In this document: piece after piece, positions 37,045 to 46,780 of the stretch
Layout of the letters: every line of letters begins with the position of its first letter
Numbering within the stretch: the first letter of the stretch is position 1
Assembly: GCF_009728735.1 (NCBI RefSeq)
Contig: NZ_CP024636.1
Span: forward strand, 176,150-240,149
Origin: Pantoea phytobeneficialis
GTDB lineage: Bacteria > Pseudomonadota > Gammaproteobacteria > Enterobacterales > Enterobacteriaceae
DNA length: 64,000 nucleotides
Direction of reading: 5' to 3'
Made by a program: the position numbers and the translations under genes
The notes under the pieces: generated by a model
Database searches by the model: none
Told to the model about the DNA's origin: nothing
The model's input: the letters and a program-made list of their open reading frames with translations, nothing else

Positions 37045-37911
37045 GTGCTGTTATTGATCGTTACCACCATTCTGTGGGCTTTTTCCTTTAGTTTAATCGG
37101 GGAATATCTGGCGGGTCAGGTGGATTCCTGGTTCTCGGTGCTGATGCGCCTGGCGCTGGCAGCCATTGTGTTCCTGCCCTTCCTGCGCTGGCGTGGCTAT
37201 CGCGCTTCAACCATCTTGCTGTATATGCTGGTGGGAATGCTGCAACTGGGTGTCATGTACCTGCTGAGTTTCGAAGCCTATCTCTATCTGAGCGTCACCG
37301 AATTCCTGCTGTTCACCGTGATGACACCGCTGTATGTCACCCTGATTTATGATTTGCTCAGTCGGCGTCCACTGCGCATCGGCTATGCCTTTAGCGCCAT
37401 GCTGGCGGTGATTGGCGCGGCGATTATCCGTTACGACAAAGTCAGCGATCATTTCTGGTTTGGCCTGCTGCTGGTGCAGGCGGCGAATATCTGCTTTGCC
37501 ATTGGCATGGTAGGTTACAAGCGTTTGCAGGAAACACGTCCGATGCCGCAGCACACCGCCTTTTCCTGGTTCTACCTCGGCGCGGTGATTATTGCGGTGA
37601 TTGCCTGGAGCCTGTGGGGTAATCCCAACAAACTGCCGACCACTTCGCTGCAATGGGGCATTCTGGTGTGGCTCGGCGTTGCGGCGTCTGGCCTGGGATA
37701 CTTTATGTGGAACTACGGCGCGACCCAGGTGGATGCGGGGACGCTGGGGATTATGAACAATATGCACGTTCCGGCTGGCTTGCTGGTGAACCTGGCGATC
37801 TGGCAGGAAAAACCGCACTGGCCCAGCTTTATCGCTGGAGCCATCGTGATTTTTGCGTCACTTTACGTTCATAAACGCTGGGTGTTGGGAAAGACCACCA
37901 CCAGCCATTAA
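37045..37911 (+). CDS. yigM: biotin transporter YigM (EamA family)
   Basis: YigM/BioP is a ten-helix inner-membrane carrier for biotin uptake in E. coli. A GTG start at 37045 gives 288 residues beginning MLLLIVTTILWAFSFSLIGEYLAG. FLLFTVMTPLYVTLIYDLLS, GYFMWNYGATQVDAGTLGIMNNMHVPAGLLVNLAIW and other blocks match E. coli YigM, which is about 10 residues longer at the end. Its stop overlaps the convergent yehS-like gene by 4 bases. Confidence 0.93.
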   Translation: MLLLIVTTILWAFSFSLIGEYLAGQVDSWFSVLMRLALAAIVFLPFLRWRGYRASTILLYMLVGMLQLGVMYLLSFEAYLYLSVTEFLLFTVMTPLYVTLIYDLLSRRPLRIGYAFSAMLAVIGAAIIRYDKVSDHFWFGLLLVQAANICFAIGMVGYKRLQETRPMPQHTAFSWFYLGAVIIAVIAWSLWGNPNKLPTTSLQWGILVWLGVAASGLGYFMWNYGATQVDAGTLGIMNNMHVPAGLLVNLAIWQEKPHWPSFIAGAIVIFASLYVHKRWVLGKTTTSH

Positions 37912-38387
37912 GCCTTTTTGACGGGGGTTGGACGCTGCACCAGCGTCAACCCCTTCAAAAAGTTACGCAGAATCTGGTCACCGCACTCGCGATAGTTTTT
38001 ATGATCCGGGTTACGGAAAATCGCGCCAATCTCCGCCTGAGAAACTTTAAAGTTCGCCTTCAGCAACACCTCGGGGATATCCGTGGTCTTCAGGGCAAAC
38101 GCGATGCGCAGTTTCTTCAGGAAAATGTTGTTATTCATCCGGCGCTCAATCGACGGCGCAGGCGCATCTTCGCTTTTACCACGACGATGGAAAATTAAAC
38201 CGTTAAGGAAATACCCCATCAGCACGTCAGGGCAAGGACGATATGCAGCGTCATCGTCCTTCTTCAGCCATGCCTGAACATCTTCCAGCGGCACATCGCT
38301 GCCTGCCAGCGCAAAAATCTCCACCACTTTGCTGTCGCTCAGGTCCAGCATATAGCGCACACTGCGCAGCACATCGTTATTAGTCAT
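37908..38387 (-). CDS. DUF1456 family protein (YehS-like)
   Basis: The 159-residue protein consists of two related halves: NDVLRSVRYMLDLSD...PCPDVLMGYFLNGLIFHRRG, and NNIFLKKLRIAFALKTTD...ECGDQILRNFLKGL. This internal duplication is the DUF1456 pattern of E. coli YehS. Function is unknown. In E. coli yehS is elsewhere; here it separates yigM from metR, suggesting relocation or an ancestral arrangement. Confidence 0.88.
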   Translation of the reverse strand: MTNNDVLRSVRYMLDLSDSKVVEIFALAGSDVPLEDVQAWLKKDDDAAYRPCPDVLMGYFLNGLIFHRRGKSEDAPAPSIERRMNNNIFLKKLRIAFALKTTDIPEVLLKANFKVSQAEIGAIFRNPDHKNYRECGDQILRNFLKGLTLVQRPTPVKKA

Positions 38388-38440
38388 GGTGAAAATCTCC
38401 TGGTCGCGGGTTAAGGCGGCGCATTATAGAGCAGGCTAAC

Positions 38441-39373
38441 TCAGGAAGACAGGGGCTGTAACGAACCCGGGCGCGCAGCATCACGTACAAACGGCAAATG
38501 TTCGCAGGCATGCTGACGGGCAAAGCGCACAAACGCCTCCAGCACCGGCTGACGCTGCTCACCATCGCGCATCGCCGCATACAAACGGCTCCACAACCCA
38601 TCGCCCAACGTTTTCGTCACCACCAACCCCTGTTGTTCAAAACTCTCCACTACCCAATGTGGTAACGCCGCAATGCCCATACCGGCTGACACCATCTGAA
38701 TCAACAACAGGGTATTATCGACACTCTTCAGGGCTGGGCTGATGCCTGCCGGTTGCAGGAAGTTTCGCCAGATATCGAGACGCTGACGCTGCACCGGGTA
38801 AATCATCAGCACTTCATCTGCCAAATCTTCCGGTGAAATGTGCTCAACGTTTGCCAGTCGATGATCCGGGGCCATCACCAGGCGCACCTCAAAATCGAAC
38901 ATCGGCGAATAGAACAAACCGCTGCGCGGCAGAATATCCGAGGTCAGCACCACATCCAGCTCACCCTGTTGCAAGGCTGGTTGTGGGTCAAAGGTCACGC
39001 CAGATTTAAAATCCATCACCACCTGGGGCCAACTCTGACGGAAATTATTTAACGCAGGCGTCAGCCACTGAATGCAACTGTGACACTCAATCGCAATACG
39101 CAGCGTGGTTTGATGCGGCTCATGACAAGCCTGCAAGGCTTGCTGAATCTGCGGCAGGATCTGCTCAGCCAGTTGTAACAGGATCTCCCCCTGTGGCGTA
39201 AAGCGTAGCGGCTGGCTCTTACGCACAAACAGGCGAAAGCCCAGCCGTTGCTCCAGATCGCTGAACTGATGAGACAACGCCGATTGCGTTTGATGAAGCT
39301 GGGCAGCGGCGGCAGCCAGCGAACCGGTATTCCTTAACGCTTGCAGCGTTCGCAGGTGTTTGAGTTCGATCAT
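38441..39373 (-). CDS. metR: LysR-type regulator MetR
   Basis: MetR activates metE, metH and related genes with homocysteine as co-effector. The 310-residue protein (E. coli 317) has the LysR helix-turn-helix in its first 60 residues ([44 protein letters not shown]) and an effector domain after it. It is divergent from metE across 177 bp, the classical regulator-target arrangement. Confidence 0.96.
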   Translation of the reverse strand: MIELKHLRTLQALRNTGSLAAAAAQLHQTQSALSHQFSDLEQRLGFRLFVRKSQPLRFTPQGEILLQLAEQILPQIQQALQACHEPHQTTLRIAIECHSCIQWLTPALNNFRQSWPQVVMDFKSGVTFDPQPALQQGELDVVLTSDILPRSGLFYSPMFDFEVRLVMAPDHRLANVEHISPEDLADEVLMIYPVQRQRLDIWRNFLQPAGISPALKSVDNTLLLIQMVSAGMGIAALPHWVVESFEQQGLVVTKTLGDGLWSRLYAAMRDGEQRQPVLEAFVRFARQHACEHLPFVRDAARPGSLQPLSS

Positions 39374-39385
39374 GAGAATCCTTCA
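39373..39385. promoter_or_regulatory. putative MetR site
   Basis: TGAGAATCCTTCA differs by one base from the MetR pattern TGAA-N5-TTCA. It touches the metR start codon, where binding could repress metR while activating metE. A second half-site TGAA lies near 39395. Confidence 0.45.
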
Positions 39386-39445
39386 CATCGAGATTGAACA
39401 ATTTGCGCTTGAGGAACATACAGTACCCGCAGAATATAGCGGTGT

Positions 39446-39469
39446 AAACATCTGGACGGCTAAACATCT
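39446..39469 (+). promoter_or_regulatory. tandem MetJ met boxes before metE
   Basis: Three adjoining 8-bp units (AAACATCT, GGACGGCT, AAACATCT) each match the met box AGACGTCT at six of eight positions. MetJ-SAM binds such tandem arrays cooperatively. A weaker fourth unit (AGCGGTGT) precedes them. The array lies 82-105 bp before the metE ATG. Confidence 0.75.
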
Positions 39470-39550
39470 CCAGCAAGCGTTGTGACCAGTCTATGTTGGC
39501 CCTGATTTGAAGCGCGTGCTGCACAGTTAAGAATACCTGGAGAACAACAA

Positions 39551-41821
39551 ATGACCATTCTGAACCACACACTCGGTTTCCCTCGCGTCGGTTTGCGTCG
39601 TGAATTGAAAAAAGCTCAGGAAAGCTACTGGGCAGGTAACAGTTCACAGGAAGAGCTGCTGGCTGTGGGCCGTGAACTGCGTGCGCGCCACTGGCAACAA
39701 CAGAAAGATGCGGGTGTGGACCTGCTGCCCGTGGGCGACTTCGCCTGGTACGATCACGTACTGACCACCAGCCTGCTGCTGGGCAACGTACCGGCACGTC
39801 ATCAGAATAAAGAGGGTTCAGTCGATCTCGACACCCTGTTCCGCCTGGGCCGTGGCCGTGCACCGACCGGTGAACCGGCGGCTGCCGCGGAGATGACCAA
39901 ATGGTTTAACACCAACTATCACTACATGGTGCCGGAATTCACCCGTGGGCAGCAGTTCAAACTGACCTGGACCCAATTGCTGGACGAAGTGGACGAAGCG
40001 CTGGCGCTCGGCCACAACGTCAAACCTGTGCTGCTCGGTCCGGTGACTTACCTGTGGTTGGGTAAAGTGAAGGGTGAACAGTTTGACCGCCTGTCATTGC
40101 TGCCAGCGATCCTGCCGGTCTACCAACAGGTGCTGGCTGAACTGAAAAAACGCGGTATCGAATGGGTGCAGATTGATGAACCGGCACTGTCGCTGGAACT
40201 GCCAGCGGCGTGGCGCGCGGCGTTTCAACCCGCTTATGACGCGCTACAGGGTGCAACCAAACTGCTGCTGACCACCTACTTCGACAGCATCGGCCAAAAC
40301 CTGGAAGTGATCAAAGCGCTGCCGGTGCAGGGCCTGCACGTTGACCTGGTACACGGCAAAGACGATATTCAACAGCTCCACCAACAACTGCCTGCCGAAT
40401 GGCTGCTGTCGGTCGGGGTGATCAACGGTCGCAACGTCTGGCGTGCTGATCTCAGCCGCTGGTTTGAGCGCCTGCAACCGCTGGTGGGGCAACGCCCGCA
40501 ACTGTGGATTGGCTCCTCTTGCTCCCTGCTGCACAGCCCGATCGACCTGAGCGTGGAAACCCGCCTGGATGATGAAGTCAAAAGCTGGTTCGCCTTCGCC
40601 CTGCAAAAATGCGCAGAGCTGGCATTGTTGAGCAAGGCATTGAATAACAATGATGCCCAGTCACTGGAAGCCTGGAGTGCGCCAATCCGAGCCCGTGCCC
40701 ACTCCAGCCGGGTGCACAATGCCGCCGTGGCGCAGCGTTTGGCCAATATTCAGGCCGCAGATACTGAGCGTCACAGCGCTTACCGTGAACGCGCCAAAGC
40801 GCAACGTAACCGCTTCAATCTGCCCGCATGGCCAACCACCACCATTGGTTCATTTCCCCAGACCACAGAAATTCGCGGCCTGCGCCTCGACTTCAAAAAA
40901 GGCAACATTGATGGCGGCCACTACCGTACCGGCATCGCTGAACACATCAAACAGGCGATTGTCGAGCAGGAACGCCTCGGTCTGGACGTGCTGGTGCACG
41001 GCGAAGCGGAGCGTAACGACATGGTCGAATACTTCGGGGAAAATCTCGATGGCTTCATCTTTACCCAGAACGGTTGGGTACAGAGCTACGGTTCACGCTG
41101 CGTCAAACCGCCAGTGATCATCGGTGATGTCAGCCGCCCGGCAGCCATCACCGTGGAGTGGGCGAAATATGCGCAGTCGCTGACCGACAAACCGGTCAAA
41201 GGTATGCTTACCGGTCCGGTCACCATCTTGTGCTGGTCGTTCCCGCGCGAAGACGTCAGCCGTGAAACCATCGCTAAACAGATTGCGCTGGCACTGCGCG
41301 ACGAAGTGGCCGATCTGGAAAAAGCCGGTATCGGCATTATCCAGATTGACGAACCGGCGCTGCGTGAAGGCCTGCCGCTGCATCAATCTGACTGGGCGGC
41401 GTACCTCACCTGGGCGGTGGATGCGTTCCGTCTCAACGCCGCCGTGGCGCAGGATGACACCCAGATCCACACCCATATGTGTTATTGCGAGTTCAACGAC
41501 ATCATGGACTCGATTGCCGCCCTGGATGCCGACGTGATCACCATCGAAACCTCACGTTCCGACATGGACCTGCTGGATGCGTTTAAAGAGTTTGAATACC
41601 CAAATGAAATCGGCCCAGGTGTGTATGACATCCACTCACCGAACGTACCGAGTGTTGAATGGATGGAGGATTTGCTGCGTAAAGCCGCGCTGAGTATCCC
41701 GGAGCAACGTCTGTGGGTGAATCCGGACTGCGGTCTGAAAACCCGAGGTTGGACAGAAACCCGTCAGGCACTGGCGAATATGGTTATCGCGGCGAAGCAC
41801 CTGCGCGGTGAAACAGCCTGA
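39551..41821 (+). CDS. metE: cobalamin-independent methionine synthase
   Basis: MetE transfers methyl from 5-methyl-tetrahydropteroyl-glutamate to homocysteine. The 756-residue protein contains two similar barrels. The zinc ligands H642 and C644 (HTHMCYC), E666 (ITIETSRS) and C727 ([11 protein letters not shown]) are present, each one above E. coli numbering. Starting at ATG 39551 with GGAG 8 bases upstream, it begins [21 protein letters not shown]. An intrinsic terminator follows. Confidence 0.99.
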   Translation: MTILNHTLGFPRVGLRRELKKAQESYWAGNSSQEELLAVGRELRARHWQQQKDAGVDLLPVGDFAWYDHVLTTSLLLGNVPARHQNKEGSVDLDTLFRLGRGRAPTGEPAAAAEMTKWFNTNYHYMVPEFTRGQQFKLTWTQLLDEVDEALALGHNVKPVLLGPVTYLWLGKVKGEQFDRLSLLPAILPVYQQVLAELKKRGIEWVQIDEPALSLELPAAWRAAFQPAYDALQGATKLLLTTYFDSIGQNLEVIKALPVQGLHVDLVHGKDDIQQLHQQLPAEWLLSVGVINGRNVWRADLSRWFERLQPLVGQRPQLWIGSSCSLLHSPIDLSVETRLDDEVKSWFAFALQKCAELALLSKALNNNDAQSLEAWSAPIRARAHSSRVHNAAVAQRLANIQAADTERHSAYRERAKAQRNRFNLPAWPTTTIGSFPQTTEIRGLRLDFKKGNIDGGHYRTGIAEHIKQAIVEQERLGLDVLVHGEAERNDMVEYFGENLDGFIFTQNGWVQSYGSRCVKPPVIIGDVSRPAAITVEWAKYAQSLTDKPVKGMLTGPVTILCWSFPREDVSRETIAKQIALALRDEVADLEKAGIGIIQIDEPALREGLPLHQSDWAAYLTWAVDAFRLNAAVAQDDTQIHTHMCYCEFNDIMDSIAALDADVITIETSRSDMDLLDAFKEFEYPNEIGPGVYDIHSPNVPSVEWMEDLLRKAALSIPEQRLWVNPDCGLKTRGWTETRQALANMVIAAKHLRGETA

Positions 41822-41839
41822 ATGCTGTGTTGACACTTT

Positions 41840-41863
41840 GGGGCGCGCAAGCGCCCCTTTTTT
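41840..41863 (+). terminator. metE terminator
   Basis: A perfect 7-bp GC stem (GGGGCGC, loop GCAA, GCGCCCC) is followed by six T residues 18 bases after the metE stop. The next gene, dlhH, converges on it. Confidence 0.93.
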
Positions 41864-41864
41864 A

Positions 41865-42701
41865 TTACGCGTCAGGCGTGACGCCATACTGTTGGAACCA
41901 CGCCAGCATGCGCGTCCAGCCATCTTTTGCGGATTCCGCATGATAGCTCGGACGGTAATCAGCGTTGAAGGCATGACCCGCTTCGGGATAAACCACAATC
42001 TCCGCTTTGGCATTGGCGGCGTGCAGCGCCTGGCGCATCTGCTCAACGCTCTCCAGCGGAATCCCCTCATCCTGACCACCGTACAGGCCCAGCACCGGGG
42101 CATTCAGATCAACCGCTATATCAATCGGGTGCTTCTGCTGCTTGAGCGTCTTATCACCCACCAGGCGACCATACCAGGCGACCGCCGCACGCACCTGCGG
42201 ATTGTGCGCAGCAAACAGCCAGCTTATGCGGCCGCCCCAGCAGAAACCGGTAATCCCCATACGCCGAATATCGCCGCCGTTGCGGGCGGCCCAATTGGCG
42301 ACATGGTCGAGGTCGGATAACACCTGTGAGTCCGGCACTTTGCTTACCAACTCTTTGAACAGGGTTGGGATATCGGTGTATTCGCTCGGATCGCCCTCGC
42401 GGAAATAGAGTTCCGGTGCCACCGCCAGATAACCCTCCAGCGCCAGACGGCGGCAGATATCCCGGATATGCTCATGCACGCCAAAAATTTCCTGGACTAC
42501 CAACACCACCGGCAATGTCCCTTGATACTCTTTCGGGCGGGCATAAAACGCGGGCAGATTTTCCCCCTGGCTCGGAACCGAGGTTTCTCCGGCATGGATT
42601 GCCTCGCTGTGGGTAAGGATGGTGCTGCTGGCGGTCGGTTGGACGGCGGGAGCAAAGCCACCCGTTGCAGATTTTTGTGCCATATTGTCTTCGGTTTTCA
42701 T
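41865..42701 (-). CDS. dienelactone hydrolase family protein (YsgA-like)
   Basis: This alpha/beta hydrolase of the dienelactone hydrolase family has 278 residues from the ATG at 42701, supported by GGAG 6 bases upstream; ATGs at 42713 and 42683 are alternatives. The Cys-Asp-His triad is C154 (TGFCWGG), D211 (YGGQDEG) and H243 (EAGHAFN). It is closely similar to E. coli YsgA, whose substrate is not established, and sits in the same metE-ysgA-udp order. Confidence 0.9.
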   Translation of the reverse strand: MKTEDNMAQKSATGGFAPAVQPTASSTILTHSEAIHAGETSVPSQGENLPAFYARPKEYQGTLPVVLVVQEIFGVHEHIRDICRRLALEGYLAVAPELYFREGDPSEYTDIPTLFKELVSKVPDSQVLSDLDHVANWAARNGGDIRRMGITGFCWGGRISWLFAAHNPQVRAAVAWYGRLVGDKTLKQQKHPIDIAVDLNAPVLGLYGGQDEGIPLESVEQMRQALHAANAKAEIVVYPEAGHAFNADYRPSYHAESAKDGWTRMLAWFQQYGVTPDA

Positions 42702-42789
42702 TGTTCTCTCCATGCTGGCAAGTGCGCAATCACGTAACTATAGCCTGGCCGTAGAGGCCGGGCGGGTGTAGGTTTCAGAGGGGATACGC

Positions 42790-42846
42790 ATGAATTCTTC
42801 TTCTCTATTAACACCGCCGACTGAACTTACACAGCACCGGATGTAG
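42790..42846 (+). CDS. candidate 18-codon small ORF
   Basis: An ATG frame (MNSSSLLTPPTELTQHRM) follows AGAGGGGA at a 5-base distance, a good ribosome site. It lies upstream of the udp CRP sites, so it would not be on the main udp transcript. I recognise no homologue; it may be spurious. Confidence 0.2.
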   Translation: MNSSSLLTPPTELTQHRM

Positions 42847-42872
42847 CAATTCAGAATGGCAGACCGCTGATG

Positions 42873-42888
42873 TGTGACTTAAATCACG
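42873..42888 (+). promoter_or_regulatory. distal CRP site of udp
   Basis: TGTGA-N6-TCACG matches the CRP consensus at nine of ten core bases. It is centred 52 bp upstream of the second site, the same spacing as the -93.5/-41.5 pair of E. coli udp, where CytR binds between them. Confidence 0.82.
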
Positions 42889-42924
42889 AAAATATTTTCT
42901 GTTAATGTAACTTTCATTATTTAT

Positions 42925-42940
42925 AGTGAAATTACTCACA
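42925..42940 (+). promoter_or_regulatory. proximal CRP site of udp
   Basis: AGTGA-N6-TCACA matches nine of ten core bases. It would be centred near -41.5 from a start at about 42974, a class II position. Confidence 0.82.
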
Positions 42941-42961
42941 TATTTATCGCGTCTGCTGACG

Positions 42962-42967
42962 TAAAGT
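42962..42967 (+). promoter_or_regulatory. udp -10 element
   Basis: TAAAGT lies where the -10 should be relative to the proximal CRP site. No good -35 is seen, as expected for a class II CRP-dependent promoter. Confidence 0.5.
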
Positions 42968-43002
42968 GGCGCGCATATCCCTATATCTACCAGGAGTCTG
43001 TT

Positions 43003-43764
43003 ATGGCCCAGTCTGACGTTTTCCACCTTGGCATCACCAAAGCCAGCCTGAAAGGAGCCACACTGGCCATCGTTCCCGGTGACCCGGAGCGCGTGAAGAA
43101 AATTGCGGCGTTGATGGACAACCCGCAACATCTGGCGTCGCACCGTGAATTCACCACTTATCTGGCTGAACTGGAGGGGAAACCGGTGGTGGTGTGCTCC
43201 ACCGGCATCGGCGGACCGTCCACCTCAATTGCCGTCGAAGAACTGGCGCAACTCGGCGTGCGCACCTTCCTGCGCGTGGGCACCACCGGCGCGATTCAGC
43301 CGGGCATCAATGTCGGTGACGTGTTGGTCACCACCGCATCAGTACGCCTGGACGGTGCCAGCCTGCATTTCGCACCGATGGAGTTCCCGGCAGTAGCCGA
43401 TTTCACCTGCACCACGGCGCTGGTGGCGGCGGCGGAAGCCTGTGGCGCAAAAACCCATATCGGCATCACCGCGTCGTCAGATACCTTCTATCCCGGCCAG
43501 GAACGTTACGACACTTTTTCCGGGCGCGTGGTCAGCCGCTTCCAGGGTTCCATGAAAGAGTGGCAGCAGATGGGTGTCCTCAACTATGAGATGGAATCCG
43601 CTACACTGTTAACCATGTGCGCCAGCCAGGGGCTGCGAGCCGGTATGGTGGCGGGTGTCATCGTGAACCGTACGCAGAAGGAGATCCCGGATGCGGCGAC
43701 CATGAAACAAACCGAAAGCGATGCGGTGAAAATTGTCGTTGAAGCTGCGCGCCGGTTAATGTAG
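43003..43764 (+). CDS. udp: uridine phosphorylase
   Basis: Udp reversibly phosphorolyses uridine to uracil and ribose-1-phosphate in pyrimidine salvage. The 253-residue protein equals E. coli Udp in length, with the phosphate site [22 protein letters not shown], and the uracil/ribose site segments FYPGQERYD and [16 protein letters not shown] lies 7 bases before the ATG. Its control region carries a CRP pair. Confidence 0.98.
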   Translation: MAQSDVFHLGITKASLKGATLAIVPGDPERVKKIAALMDNPQHLASHREFTTYLAELEGKPVVVCSTGIGGPSTSIAVEELAQLGVRTFLRVGTTGAIQPGINVGDVLVTTASVRLDGASLHFAPMEFPAVADFTCTTALVAAAEACGAKTHIGITASSDTFYPGQERYDTFSGRVVSRFQGSMKEWQQMGVLNYEMESATLLTMCASQGLRAGMVAGVIVNRTQKEIPDAATMKQTESDAVKIVVEAARRLM

Positions 43765-43839
43765 CGCGCCCGGCAGCGGGCTATGGTTCGCTGCCCGTTA
43801 AGGATGCGCGCAAGTTCAGCGGATTACTGAGAGTCGTTT

Positions 43840-45108
43840 ATGCGCAAAACTGTTGCTGTTCAACGCCCGGCCTTTATGACCAACCCGGTAGCGATGCAAT
43901 CCCGTGTCGAAGGTGCGGCCGCGCGCTTCCGTCAGGCGATGGCGGCGGCGGATTATCCCGCCGCCCGCCGCTGCTGTGAAGACGTGCTGCGTGTGATGCC
44001 ACATAACATGCAGGTGTTAAGTGACTACGCGTTGACTTTGATGCGCACCGGTGATTACAACAAGTCCTACAAAACCTACCTGAAAATCTATCAAGCCTCC
44101 GCCGACCAGCGGGCACAGGCGTCTGAAACCTGGCTGGATGGCCTGACTGAAGTGTGCGGCTGGCTCAATAAAGCGGATGAGGTGGCGCGTTACGGGCTGG
44201 AATCGTTGCAGCAATCTGATGCGAAGTTCAGTACCGGGCAGAAGCACCCGATCCCGGCTGATGCACCACCGGCTTTTGATGCCAGCAAGCCCCAGGAAAA
44301 TATCATCGCCTTTAGCCTGTATGGCAATCAGCCGCGATATTGCGAAACCCTGATTAAAAACGTTGAGGTAGCACGCGAACTCTACCCGGCCTGGACCTGT
44401 CGCGTTTATCTGGATGACAGCGTACCGCAGCATGTCTGGCAACGTTTGCAGCAGCCTGATGTGCAACTGGTCGACATGTCTGAGGAAAAAACGTTGTTCC
44501 CGACGTTGTGGCGTTTCCTGGTGATCGACGACCCCAACGTCAAACGCTTCATCGTACGTGATGCCGACTCACTCCTTTCTGAACGTGAAGTGGCCGCAGT
44601 CGATGCCTGGCTGCATTCGCCTTACTGGTTCCATCATATGCGCGACTATTTTACCCACACCGAGTTGCTGCTGGCGGGGATGTGGGGAGGTTGTCATGGC
44701 GTATTCAGCCAGGTGGAACAACAGATGCGGGATTTCATCGCTGAGTATCAGGGCAGCGAACGTTTTACCGACCAGTTCTTTCTGAAACGGGCGCTGTGGC
44801 CGACAGTACGTAACAGCATCCTTAATCACGACGATATTTTCCGTTTTCATCATGCTCAGGCGTGGCCCGCACATCCTCCAATCCGCTGGCAGACGGACAA
44901 GTTTCATGTCGGCAGCAATGCCGGGTTTTCCAGCATGGCGGGGAAAGCCAGCGTGGCGGATGCCGAGTGGCAGCAGGTTACACTCACCTGGGCCGGGCAA
45001 AGCTGGAGCTATCCGGCCAGAGTGCGCAACGGCGAATGGGAACTACCGATGCCATTTTTCCTGATAGAGGCGTGGAAAGCAGGTGAGTTAACGGTGCAGA
45101 CGTTATAA
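43840..45108 (+). CDS. TPR protein with putative glycosyltransferase domain
   Basis: The 422-residue protein is not in the corresponding E. coli locus. Residues about 24-90 form two TPR-like helical pairs (ARFRQAMAAADYPAARRCCEDVLRVMPHN; DYALTLMRTGDYNKSYKTYLKIYQ). Residues about 153-320 look like a nucleotide-sugar glycosyltransferase core: IIAFSLYGNQPRYCETLIKNVEVARELYP, VYLDDSVP, TLWRFLVIDD, then RDADSLLSEREVAAVDAWL with a DxD motif at 241-243, and LLLAGMWGGCHGVF. No signal peptide or membrane segment is visible, so it is probably cytosolic. The ribosome site is weak (GAGAG). Donor, acceptor and role are unknown; the transferase call is inference from motifs. Confidence 0.7.
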   Translation: MRKTVAVQRPAFMTNPVAMQSRVEGAAARFRQAMAAADYPAARRCCEDVLRVMPHNMQVLSDYALTLMRTGDYNKSYKTYLKIYQASADQRAQASETWLDGLTEVCGWLNKADEVARYGLESLQQSDAKFSTGQKHPIPADAPPAFDASKPQENIIAFSLYGNQPRYCETLIKNVEVARELYPAWTCRVYLDDSVPQHVWQRLQQPDVQLVDMSEEKTLFPTLWRFLVIDDPNVKRFIVRDADSLLSEREVAAVDAWLHSPYWFHHMRDYFTHTELLLAGMWGGCHGVFSQVEQQMRDFIAEYQGSERFTDQFFLKRALWPTVRNSILNHDDIFRFHHAQAWPAHPPIRWQTDKFHVGSNAGFSSMAGKASVADAEWQQVTLTWAGQSWSYPARVRNGEWELPMPFFLIEAWKAGELTVQTL

Positions 45109-45190
45109 GCCGCTATCCGGCAGAATTGTCTGGACATTCATACAGTACGCCTCTACCTTTTCCCTCAGCGAGACGATCCGCGGGGGAATT

Positions 45191-46705
45191 ATGGATCAGC
45201 AACTTATCATCATTAGTGGCGCATTGGCGTTGGCCGGTTTTGGCATCGGCTGGATTGTGGCGCAGATGCGAGCCGGTCATCAACAGGCCAGCTTCTTAAC
45301 GGAACGCCGCTTATCTGAAGAGGCGCAACTGCGTCAGCAGCAGCAACTGGAGCTGGCACAGCAGCAGGTGCAATTGCGCGAGCAGGAACTACGCCAGCTG
45401 CACGGTGCGTTGAGCGGTGCACAGGAGCGCCTGCAACAACTCGATTACTGGCGCGGCGAAAGCGAACAGCTCAGCCGTGAACTGCGCAATCAGCTGGAGG
45501 TGAACAGCGCGCAGGAAGCCGAATTGCGTGAAGTCACCATCCGCCTTGAAGAGACACGCTTTGCCGCTGAGGAGAAACAGCGTCTGCTGACCAACAGCGA
45601 ACAGCGCCTGAGCGCCCAATTCGAAAATCTTGCCAATCGCATCTTCGAAAACAGCGGTCGTCGTGTTGATGAACAAAACCGCCAAAGCCTGAACAGCCTG
45701 ATTGGTCCGCTGCGCGAGCAACTGGACGGATTTCGTCGTCAGGTGACAGACAGCTTCGGCCAGGAAGCGCGCGAACGTCACACGCTGGCGCATGAGATCC
45801 GTCAGCTGCAACAACTGAATGCGCAGATGGCGCAGGAAGCCATCAACCTTACCAAAGCCCTGAAAGGCGACAATAAAATCCAGGGGAACTGGGGCGAAGT
45901 GGTGCTTGGCCGAGTGCTGGAGGCTTCCGGCCTGCGCGAAGGCCATGAGTATGAAACCCAGGTCAGCGTGCAGCTGGAATCGCAGGGCAGGATGCAACCG
46001 GATGTGATCGTACGTCTGCCGCAGGGCAAAGATGTGGTGATTGACGCCAAAATGACGCTCATCGCCTATGAGCGCTACTTCAATGCCGAGGATGAAGCCA
46101 CGCGCGAGCAGGCGATTCAGGAGCACATCAACGCGGTGCGCGGTCATATTCGCCTGTTGGGGCGAAAAGATTATCAACAATTGCCCGGTTTACGCTCTCT
46201 GGATTATGTGTTGATGTTTATCCCGGTTGAACCGGCCTTTCTGCTGGCGATCGATCGTCAGCCGGAGCTGATCAGCGAAGCGTTGCAGCAGAACATCATG
46301 CTGGTCAGTCCCACGACGTTGCTGGTGGCGCTGCGCACCATCAACAACCTGTGGCGTTATGAGCATCAAAGTCGCAACGCCCAGCGTATTGCTGACCGCG
46401 CCGCGCGCTTGTACGACAAAATGCGGCTGTTTGTCGATGACATGAGCGGCATCGGTCACAACCTGGATAAAGCGCAACAAAGTTATCATCTGGCGATGAA
46501 AAAGCTGGCGGAGGGGCGTGGCAATCTGATTGCGCAAAGTGAAGCCTTTCGTTCGCTGGGTGTGGAGATCAAGCGTCCGATTAATCCGCAGCTGGTGGCC
46601 CAGGCACAGCCGGAGGAGTCTGATAATGATTGGGCCGATGATGAGCAGCCTGATGAAAAAACAACAGATTCTTCCGCCGCTTCCCTGCGCCGTATCAACG
46701 AATAA
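45191..46705 (+). CDS. rmuC: DNA recombination protein RmuC
   Basis: RmuC limits recombination between inverted repeats in E. coli. The 504-residue protein has one N-terminal membrane helix (about 5-25), a long glutamine-rich coiled coil (about 35-215) and a C-terminal domain with a PD-(D/E)XK-nuclease-like core, MQPDVIVRLPQGKDVVIDAKMTL (D271; D285 and K287). It is somewhat longer than E. coli RmuC (475) through its acidic tail. ubiE follows. Confidence 0.94.
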   Translation: MDQQLIIISGALALAGFGIGWIVAQMRAGHQQASFLTERRLSEEAQLRQQQQLELAQQQVQLREQELRQLHGALSGAQERLQQLDYWRGESEQLSRELRNQLEVNSAQEAELREVTIRLEETRFAAEEKQRLLTNSEQRLSAQFENLANRIFENSGRRVDEQNRQSLNSLIGPLREQLDGFRRQVTDSFGQEARERHTLAHEIRQLQQLNAQMAQEAINLTKALKGDNKIQGNWGEVVLGRVLEASGLREGHEYETQVSVQLESQGRMQPDVIVRLPQGKDVVIDAKMTLIAYERYFNAEDEATREQAIQEHINAVRGHIRLLGRKDYQQLPGLRSLDYVLMFIPVEPAFLLAIDRQPELISEALQQNIMLVSPTTLLVALRTINNLWRYEHQSRNAQRIADRAARLYDKMRLFVDDMSGIGHNLDKAQQSYHLAMKKLAEGRGNLIAQSEAFRSLGVEIKRPINPQLVAQAQPEESDNDWADDEQPDEKTTDSSAASLRRINE

Positions 46706-46780
46706 CGCGCCGGTCGCGTGCCCGGCCAGCGCAACTCTGATACACTTCGCGAAGTATTGTTTGTGGAACAGGTAAAACCC

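Noticed and set aside
43765..43800. Hairpin after udp (GGCAGCG/CGCTGCC) as terminator
   Set aside because: The stem has a long loop and no T-tract, so I could not support a terminator call.
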